NCBI RefSeq assembly: GCF_020497125.1 | Contig: NC_059075.1 | Coordinates: 109,903,222-109,967,221, forward strand | Direction: 5' to 3' | From: Mauremys mutica | Taxonomy: Eukaryota; Chordata; Testudines; Geoemydidae | DNA: 64,000 nt | In this document: positions 41,601 to 52,600 of the stretch, one piece after another | Numbering within the stretch: position 1 is the stretch's first letter | How the letters are laid out: each line of letters opens with the position of its first letter | Notes under the pieces: model-generated | Seen by the model: only the letters and a program-made list of their open reading frames with translations | Database searches by the model: none | What the model was told of the DNA's origin: nothing | Program-made: the position numbers and the translations under genes

Positions 41601-44600
41601 ATTATTTACAAATAATAGATTTTTTGTATAATAGATACATATACACATACACATACATTGAAGTAATACTTAAGCAGCTAGGGGGAAGCCATCAATTCAC
41701 ATCCAGAAGCTGTTATATGTGTACACATAATCTCACTATGTAATACTTCACTTCAAATTTAAAATGGTGCTTATATACAACATGCATATTTCATGCTGGA
41801 GTCCACCACTGGATTTACCATCAGATTAGGCCACTCTCTTACCACTTCAAAAATTATTTTTCCTCCTTTGTTATCCTGCTGTTAATTGATTTATCTCGTT
41901 AGACTGACCTCACACTTGGTAAAGCAACCCCCATCCTTTCATGTATTTATACCTGCTCCTGTATTTTTCACTTCATGTATCTGATGAAGTGGGTTCTAGC
42001 CCACGAAAGCTTATGCCCAAATAAATTTGTTAGTCTCTAAGGTGCCACAAGGACTCCTCCTTGTTTTTGCTGATACAGATTAACACAGCTACCACTCTGA
42101 AACCTGTCATTGGATTTATGTTACTGAGGGCTGATTTGACTGGATTTGATCATATTGTTAACATGCCTGGGTTTGAAAATGAGATTACTCTTGTCTAAAT
42201 TCAAGTTTTTGTTCTCGTGTACAGAAAGAAACCAAGGAGATAAATAACTTTAAGAAGTATTTTAAGCCAGAGGCTTCAGACTAATATATTCATTCCCAAG
42301 ATCTGTGTAATCAGTGATTTCTTGCTCACTGCCAACAATGATTAGGTAATGCACAAAAAAAGGAAAAGATTTGACAAAAATAGTAGGTTACCATGAAGTG
42401 CACTGGGATGCAAAAGAAGCACCTGGACTATACGTTTCACCTTTGTAGGTACAGGGGCACTCGCTGAGAGGGATACATCCAGAGCTGTTAATGTCATCAA
42501 ACAAGGTTCCTAGAGGAAGAAATAGTAAGTTATTCATGTTGTCATGCTTTCCATGTTGCTTCAGAGCACTGTTGTAGGAGATGTCATAAAATATGTTGTG
42601 TTTCTTTTTTATTACAGATGAAATGCAAAAGTAAAAAGCATTGTAATAATGGAATCTCTGCTATCTACTGACTGCTGTAACTGTGTAACTAATCAAAGAG
42701 TGGCGGAAATCCTAGAGCTCCTTCACTCTCTGATACTCCGGTAAGTGACTTGGTGAGATGGGCCTCACTGATTTGAATTGTAAGATGACAGAGTGACAGG
42801 ATGTAATAGAGCAAACATCTATAAATTCACATGAGGACCCATTTGTAGTGTAAACACTATACACCCTAGAGCAAGCATATAGTAGTCTCAGGGAGACTAG
42901 TTAATTTATTCTGGTAAGAGATGAGGACATGAGGGAGCACCACATGTGGCTACACATGTAGCATTGGGCTGAAGAGCAGGGATGGGAAATATGATGAAGA
43001 TGATAAATTCACTCCAGTCAGCAAATATTCTCAGCACGAGAACTTAGTTTGCATGAAGATAGCAGGCAGTTACTGTACCTACCTGAACCTGTACCAAAAT
43101 GTCCATTTATCGTGCATAATTCCTGAAAATGGCCTGATCTTACAAACTGCTGAGTGCTCCCAACTCCCAGTGTTTACAGAGGGAGAGGAGAACAGGCAGC
43201 ACTTCACAGGAAATGTTCATCACCTTGCAGGATCAGGCTCAAAGTTGCTAATGTCAGGAAACATTTTTGTGGGCAGAAGGTGAGTAAATGTAATCTATTT
43301 ATTGTGCACAGTGACTAAGGAAGCTGCCAAGTTTAGAGAGTTCCAGCTCTAGTATACTGTCATACTAGTGTCAGTCACTTTGAAGCACATCAGATGCATG
43401 TCCTGAATAAACCCCTGTCATCTGAAAGGGTGTTTCCAGTAACATAGATAGAAACTATGTACGTCTCAAGGAAAGAACTTGGAACTTCCTGTAGCTGTGG
43501 AAAGAGCATTAAAAGGCATAATGTATCCTAGGAAAGCTGCTAAACCTGTACCTGTAAATGCGCTGGAGCTTTTGAATATGAGAAAAAGAGATTAATATAA
43601 ACTTGCCTGGGGGGCAGACGCAGCCATCGGTACAGTGATCTTCACAGAGGGCTGACCTTTCAGGGTTGGTGCAGGTGTTAGCACAGGGGGAGCCACATTC
43701 CTCGTGCTGCATGTTATAAGGGCATGTCTTGTCTGAAAGTAGAAAAATGGATGAAGAGTTCTTAATTTAACCCCCATGTATTGGCTTTTCTCATTTAAAC
43801 CTTGGAGAGGGGACATCTGTATCTGATGATGAATTCCTTAGGAGATGTGCTGATATCTGCAATTTGTTATTGAGTCCTCTGGGGAATACTGGCATCCCCA
43901 ATCACTGCAAAATGTTTAAAACTTTTAATTCCTGTATGGCCCTGATGCACTCAGGTTGAAATTGACTTTGTGAAAATTATGGTATATAGGCCATTTGAAG
44001 GCTGTCGACACAGGAGTAGATTTCACACTATTGGAATTTGTTGGTGACTAGTTGCAAGCATAGGAGTATCTTCTTGAGATACTTACTGCACAGTTCTTTC
44101 GTTCTCCAGTTCAGAGGTTGTCCACCAGCATGGGCGCACTGCCGGGAGTATTCAGCAAAGGTGTTACAGATGCAGAAATCACGCATAGACTCATCACAGC
44201 GGCACAAGTCTTGTACGCAAGAGTCAATATAGTCTTGAACATCCACCAGTGCATTGCAGCTCACAAACGCTTCACCAGTCAATATTGTCTGGCAGATAGC
44301 ACTCTAGAAGGGAAAATAGTGGTGTCAGAGCAACAGAATTTACAAAACGCCAAAGAACTAATTTTTATTTAGATATTTTAAAGTATTTTGTTCCAAAGAC
44401 ATTCCATTGTCTTCATTTTGTTTCATGTTATGTTTTCCTACTCTTCCAAATTTCCCCCAAATTAATTAATTGATGTAAGAGGAAGGAGCAAAGATATTTC
44501 AATGAAAAACAAAATACTACAGAAAAGATCCTTACAAATTCATTAGAGCAGTTTGAAAGAGAAGAAGATGTAGGATCCTCGCATTGCTCTGTGGGTCCAT

Positions 44601-46590
44601 CCATCTTCTGCATATTCCCAAACTGTACGTCAGTCAGCTTGATGTCTGTAATAAGCAGTTTAAAAAAAAATTATAGCACTTTTACTGGCTTTGAAAATGC
44701 AGTGCTAATTTTGTGTGGACATTGGTGTTTCCATAACACTGACCCTTATGATGTTGCCCAGGGTAATCACCACGATAGCAAAAGGAAAGAGTGATGAAGA
44801 AAGTGTGAATAGCTGGCAAGGGTTTGGTGTTGAAGTATTAAAAAAAACAGGAAATCATTTGTTACAGCTTTATACCCTATGCCTACTATAAAAGTGTTAA
44901 ATCAAAGGACATAAAATAGTGCATGTCAATATTAAACATCAGTGTAGTTTAATATTAAACATCAGTATAGTTTCACAACTTATCTGTGGATCAGTGCCCT
45001 ATTCTATGTGAAACAAATACTATTAAAGGAAAGAAAATCAAACCACAGTGCTTAATAATGTTGTTGTTACTTACTGTTTGATGTGAACTCATTGTAAATT
45101 GGAATGCCATTGAAGTCCCCACAAAGCCCACAGGTCTGATTGGCATATTTCTTATCCAGTTCCACCTAAAAAAATGGGGTAAGTGAGTTACACACAGAGT
45201 TAAAATTTACAGTGTATTAGGTGTTAAGGATGGAATTCACCACTATCCAGAGGTTCACCACAAAGTCTATGTACTACATACATCCCACTTAAGTTTTCAA
45301 AATCAGTGGTGCATAGACATGGTGCTGGCCCTCGACACAGGGTGAAATTAAACCTAAATCCATGCAGTAGTTTGGTCAGACAGGTTTTTTGCATTAGATA
45401 TGGGTGTTTGGGTGAACAATATGATGGATTAAACTAAGTCTGGTCTATTTTATAATAATTGATTTCTTATTGATAACCCTATGACTTCAGGATGGGAGTT
45501 GTGACTACTTTGCTTCACTGCAGTCTCCTCCCCTGGCGGACTTCCCACTGCTGCAGTTCTGCACGATTGTTTATGCTCCTGAATTCCACAGGGGCTGTGA
45601 ACATCAAAGCAGTGGTATATTTAGTATCTGAGGAAGATTACATTTCACTACAAGGCTCTATTAGTGGCTTGGGGAGAATGGTGATTATAGACTGAGCTCT
45701 GAGAAAAGAAAGGAAATTGAAAGCATAATAGGGTAACACAATGGAATGAAAATGGATAAAAATCCCAAATCACCTAATCTCTGGCTCATGGAAGCCAGAA
45801 TAATTTAAAAATAAGTATTCTTTGCAACATCTGGAATGTACACTTACCAGAAGGCCATCCAGTTGGTTCCACATGAAGACCATGCCCATCTTGGCAGTGA
45901 TTTTCAAATATCCGCTACTTCTCTCTATCAGGATTCCTGACTGGCTGAAAGGCAGCTGAATTCTGGAGAGAGATCAAAGTGCAATTAAAGTGGGAGTACA
46001 GAATTTGACATCCAGTCTTTGAGACATTTTTAATTCAACTGAATAAGGAATTGGCTAGTAATATGCATTGCTAAATATGAACTGCACACGTTTATAACAA
46101 CCTGGAAACCTTCAGTGATGGGTTGGATAATCTCCTATGCAGTTGCTTTCCAAAGTGCTGTGGGGCCAGTGTTGTTTTCTGGTGCCATTCCTTTTCAGTA
46201 CATCTATACATGATGTTTTAATGTATAAAATGCTGGTCTGTCTGTTATATGATATAATTCAGAAAGTGCTATGCCTGTCTGTTGTTTAACAAGTGCACGT
46301 CAAGTGTTCTGCTATTATTATTTTAAAGCCTTAAATAATATAGGACTAGCTTCTCTGGAGGGAATTTGTTCTTTTTTTGTTCTTTCTTCATAACTAAGAC
46401 TAGCTCAGTTGAAATGGCAGTGCTGGGATTGCTGGACTTCCCCACATGCAGTCTTGAAGGAACAAGATGAAAGGCTTTCTAGTGTAGAACTGGAATCACT
46501 GAGATACTTTCCCCCTTCACATTTACACTTGTGGCATCCTTCAGGAGGGAAGGCTCAGGAGTCTTGTTCTTTTGCTAATATGTACTGTGC

Positions 46591-46657
<67 letters not shown>

Positions 46658-49600
46658 TTCTGCTGCAATGTCTGGCTTCTTGTATTCTTGATCTTGTATT
46701 TATTAAGGTATTTTGCTGTAGTTGTTTTTATTCTACCTTTATTTTATGGCACCTAGAGGCCTCTAAATTACAACAGTAGAGTGGGGTCTGGAGTGCCCCT
46801 GAACTGCATGGCACATAGGTCAGGAGGTTATCTGTAAAGATGGAATAAAGCTCTGCTTTTTACTCCCCTGTTTCAGCTGCTGCTGCTGTTTTACATCAGC
46901 CTGCAGGAATGAGACTGAAATAGGCATCCTTTCAAACAGACCATTGGGGCAATATCAATGGTGCCAATTTCATCAGATAATAACACATCTGAACTTACGG
47001 GTTGCCATTGACCACAATGGAGTCTGAGGTCAGTTCAGTCACCATTCCGTCAAGCTTCAGGGTGATATGGCTGATCACAGGAGAGCTTTCCAGCACAGTG
47101 CGCCTGATCTGGATGTTGAAGTCCTCGTAGGCAGATTTGCAGTGGGATGCAAAGACATAGTTGCAGAGCCCAGGGAAGTGAAAGATGTCTCCATCAAAGG
47201 TCTTGAAGTGGAAGTTTCCCCAGGTGCTGCACACACGTCCATTGTGAGCAGGGTTGCCAGCTGTGGATTCAAAACAAGTTGTAGGGCTGTACTGAAAATT
47301 CCAGTGTAAGTCCCTCTATTCACTCACTGTCTAATTCATTTACATATTTATCCATCTTTCTGAAGAGCAAACCCATTGTCTGTTTTATCTTCTCATCCAG
47401 CTATTTATTTATTTGTGTATATAGCATTCATTCTGTCAACTTTTCTCTTTAGTCTATCCATCTCTTCACTTACCCTACAGTTCTGATCAGTCTCTCATAA
47501 AGACATGGCATTTGTTTAACTTACGCTTTATGGGCAGCGTCGTTCTCAGTGGTTGGATGATTGTCACTTCTTGTGGTTTAGTTACTGGTACAGAAAAATC
47601 TAAGAAAAAGAAATACAATTATCACTAATTCAAAAGGCTCAGTAAACAAACTGGCAAACACAGACATGGATCTCCTAGCCTTATTAGTGGTTAAAGGTTT
47701 TTACTGCAAGTAACGCTCACTGGAAAGTTTCCAATGGAGTCTATTAATGGCTTAATGCCACCGCATCAAATTTTGGCTTCCAATGTAAACTGTCATTAAT
47801 AGCCTGATCCTGCCAACCCTTCCTCAAGTCAGTAGTCCTTTCTCACACAAGGAGCCCAACTGAATCTGACCCCTCCTGCCCAAAGTAGGTATCCGCAAGC
47901 TGATACCAATTTAATCCTTCATCTACCATAGGAACTATACAAAAAACCTCAGGCAACACAATGGAGATTAAAGTTATTCACAACCTTTGGCTCCCAACAT
48001 ATGTAGAAGTGGAAAACTGTAGGAGGGTTTCAATGGTTCGGGTTGAGAAACCACAGCAGAACTTGTTTAGATCTCATATTCTTTTCTTAGCTGGAAGTAC
48101 ATGTATACACACACACTCACATATAGCAACTTCTTGCAGAATTCTGCAAACTCTTAATCATGAACCTAGTGCTTTTTCACACAATGACTCCAATTTGCAG
48201 GATATGGCCCTAAGTTTGCTGTGTTCATCCCCAGTATTTCTTCTTTGATTCTAGTACTGAATGGATTTGAGGTTCAGAGAAGCTGCAATGTAGTTTCTCA
48301 ACACCAACTGCTGAATCCTCACCTCAGTTTTCTACTTGCATGTATACTGGGAGGCAAAGATCAAGAATGGTTTTAATGTCCCTTAAAGCTCCTTCTGAGA
48401 TTTTTTTTAAGCTCCTGGAGTAAATGAAGGATTATATCTTTATTAATAAATTCATACATTTGAAAGCCAATGGGGACCTTTATGCTCCTGTAGCCTGATC
48501 TCCTGAATAACATGGTTCACACTGTATCACCCAGTGGTTGCTCTATGTAGACCAATGATTTGTGGTTGAAATAGAGCATCTCTTTTAGAAAGACAACTGG
48601 TCTTGATTTAAAGACTTCAAGGGATAGAGAGCCAACCATCTCCCTTGATTAGTTGTTACAATGGTTAGTTACACTCAAGGGTAATAGTGTTTGCCATATT
48701 TCCAGTTTAAATTTGTCTACCCTCAGCTTCCAGCTGTTGGGTTTGTCAAGGTTGCTAATTTCAGATTAGGTTGTGGTTCAGATTTTCAGGCTGATTAGTT
48801 AAATTATAGTGTAATAAATTTACTGGAGAAAGGAACAAGGTACATTTTATTAGCATTTTTATACAACATCATTTTTGTTCTGACAGCTGTGTTATACCAA
48901 CAGCCAATACACATCCCTTATCTTATTACATGTAACTAATATGTTCCAACAAGCAGCATCATATATTTTATACACAGATCTGCACTATCTCTGGTGCATG
49001 TACTGCAATACTTTTCATTTTCTGCCTTTCATGAGTGATGCAGTTATCTCAATGGAATGAAAAAAGTACTTTTTCTTACCGATTATCAAATATCTTTGTG
49101 ATACATATGTACACACACACACCTCATAAAATACACCTTGTAAATTTGCAGTATGTACCTATTACGTAATTATAGATTAGATAACAGTGTAGCTTCAGTG
49201 GGCTAGATCCTCAGCTGGTGCAAATCAGCATAGCCCCACTGACTTCAATTTCATTTCAGCAATTTACACCAGCTGACGATCTGGCCCTACAGTACCAATT
49301 CCAGGGAGCTGAACATTGTGTATAAAGAATTGTTCCTTTCCCTTCATTTAAAGGCATAGTACACTTTAATCACTCTATGTCCATTGCAATGAGTTTCTAA
49401 GACAACATTGACTGAATTTAGACTGTCAAATAAATAAATAAAATAAAACAAAAACCACTTACAGTCTTGTCCCTGCTGGACATAATTATAGTCATCATAA
49501 TTTGCTTGTTGGTCCTCATATTGCGCTTTGACTAGAGAAAAAAAAGTTACTTTGGGGGATTGTGCTCATAAATTCTTCAGTAACACCTGCTTAAACAATA

Positions 49601-52600
49601 CAATCTGCAAAAGTAGCATTCTTTTAGGCAGGGAAACTGCATGGTAAGTGTGGTTTGTTATGCTGTGGCAAATACAAACACACACTCACACAGAGGCAAA
49701 GGCTGTGAGGGTGAAAATATTTTAAAAGATGAAAATAGAGAATTTTTCTCCGTAGTTACAGTTCAGAGGCATGATGGCTGGTATGCTTTTTTTTTTCCCC
49801 CACAGAAGTTGTTATAGATAAGCCAGTGACAGTGGTATAGAGGGCCTGAACTGTGCAGTGACTCTAATGGACTTTGCTTGAGGTGCATAATCATTGCCAC
49901 CCTCATTCACTCCCACGTTCCCTACCCCATACATATCACAGACCCTCCTCCCTCCGTTATTAATTTATCTAAAAAACACACACATTGGAGATTGGGTTTG
50001 CAACCTATACATTTTTGTCCTAGGTATCAGAACTGAGTAGGAGTTCTTAGTCTTCTGCCCTGAAACTGAACCAGAATGCATGTTCATTGGGAAAGGGTAA
50101 TAGGAGGGCTAATAGTCAGAGAGCTTTTTCCCTATGCTTCCCCTGAGCAACCTGCTAGCTGGTCACTTAATCTCCACCAAACTCTCACCCTCTCCTCCTC
50201 CAAATCCATTCTAAAAACATGGATCTGTCTACCAACTATCAGTTCGGCTCCTCAGCAGTGTAAGTTGGTATAGCTCCCTAGACTTAAAGGAGCTGGCCTG
50301 ATTGACCCTAGCTGAGTACATGACCCATATATCACTCCTTGAGCCAAATTTTTCTTTTGGTTGTAACAAGGAAAATTCTAACGAAATCACTGGGATTATA
50401 CCAATGAAAACTGAGTAGAGAATTTCTTTCTTTCTTTACTAGCCACACTGTACCCTCTCTGCCCTTCTAAACTATTTAGAGCAAAGGCTCCATTTGATTC
50501 TTTGTTTTTCTGAATTTGTACACTTGAACCATCTGCAAAGTCCTATGTACATCTTGGGCACTCTAGAAATAATAACAAATAACCAGATAAGAGTATAGAG
50601 AAGACTGTTTTATATTGGAAGAACCCTGTTTAGAGTGAGAGGGCCAACATATACGCTATGTTACTGGGAGCAGAATTTGACCCATAATAGCTGGCTTACA
50701 ACTTCAAACACCAGTAATAATAACTAACATACCCAGAAGCAATGTGGATAGAATTGGGGAGCTGATAGATTTATTTCAGATTATTGATTGGGCCCCCAAC
50801 TTGATTCTTGTTCAAAATAATAAAAACAATCCCAAAGATATTCCTTTCATTCCTTTCCACCATCATCTCACCATCTTTGCACTCAATCCCTGTTTAACAA
50901 AAAGCACTGCTTAATGAAAATGCAGAATACTGAGGGCACAATACTAAGGGTAGCTCTTGAGCAGACATGGGGAGCACCTGAGCTGAAGGCAGGCAGCATC
51001 CTGCATTCCCTGAGTGCAGAACGACTGCTAGCACCACCACTGAGGCTAGTCATCCCAAATGGGTGAGGCTGACATGGGCTGAGGGATTGCCGTGGCCCCA
51101 TCTGCACTAGCTGGATGACTGAAACTGGCCCTGGAGCAACACACTCTGCACCCTTTGAAAGGGTGTATCATTTGATCCTACTGTGTGCCCTTCCCTAGCT
51201 TTCTAGCCCAGGGAATCATTCTGCTTCCCTCTCAATGCACATTCAGCACAATGTCTATGCCATGCCACATACCCATGCCCATTGTCAGTGGCTGGTAATG
51301 ACACAATTAATCCCTTGGTTTAATAAGGTATAACAAGGTTTAATAAAGGTTAGTGTGGAACTGCATAGGAATTAGGAAGAAGTAAAATTATTCATTAGGA
51401 TTTGTGCATCAGATCAGAAAACACTAGATACTAACATTTTATGAGTTCAGCCATGGAATAAATTAACAAAGGGCTCAGTGAATAAAAGATAATACAGAAT
51501 GTGAATATAAAACATCTTCTTAGATGATAGAAGGCTGGGCCTGTGCAATCTGAATCCTGGTTTCATAAATTCATTAAAAATTATCCTTTGAAAGACAAAC
51601 TTTGGATTAATCCCTTATGTCACCCTTACCCAAAGACTCAGTGATAATCATGACTGACATTAATATCAATAGCAGCTTATTTTGCTGATAGGGTGACAGT
51701 TAAAAGTTAATGATAAAATCCTAAATACCTTTACTTAGGGCCCAATTCTGTTCCCCTTAAGATCAATGCAAAGACACCATTTGACTTCAACAGGAGTTGG
51801 ATTGGGCCCTTAGGTTTTACGTTAACCTTATGCAGACAAACTGCCATTCAACCAAAATTCTTATGGTATTGGGTAGATTTTCAAAGTGGATCTAAGAGGA
51901 CGACATTTGGCAGGAATAGTGCCATTGATTCATATTTTTCTTTGCTCCATAAGAGCCTTTGGTTACAGCTAGAATCTTGGCACCCATGGTCTCTCATGCT
52001 ACACTCTGTACTGGCTCTTTTTGTGTCATCTTTCTCATCACACCCTTTCCCTCCATCACAAGAGGCTTTTCAGCTAAGATGATCTACAGTATTTAAGTCA
52101 AGTTTATATTTCAAATGAGTAATGTGCTCCCCCATCACTGTATGTTCTCTATAGTCTAAGCCTGCTCTGTTATAGCTACATTAATTGATCACATTTGTTG
52201 TCATGTCTATAAAAACGGGCTTCATTTGTAGTTGGAAATTAGGTTTCTATATTATTATTCATAATCATATTATTATGAACTTGCCTGGTTCAGAGCATTC
52301 AAAAATTGAAAGCAAAAGAGAACTGGTGAGATTGGTATTTATCCAGCCATAAAAACTCAGGGTTATATTTCTCTAGGAAAGGTTTAACTTTAAGGAGTGG
52401 AAAGCACCATTTTGTCTATTTTAGCTCTATTTTGTGATATATTAATGAACATAACATTTATACAAATTCTTTGACCAACAGGTGGAAGTGTGAAGCATCT
52501 TGAATTAATGGAGTGGAACAGCAGCAGAAAAGAAAAAGCTGTGAATTTAAGGTTTAATACCAGAAGGATTGCTATCACAGGGAGCCAATACTAGATATTA

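Noticed and set aside
46409..46756. 115-residue plus-strand frame
   Set aside because: Its length comes from the TTTC microsatellite, which encodes a FLSF repeat.
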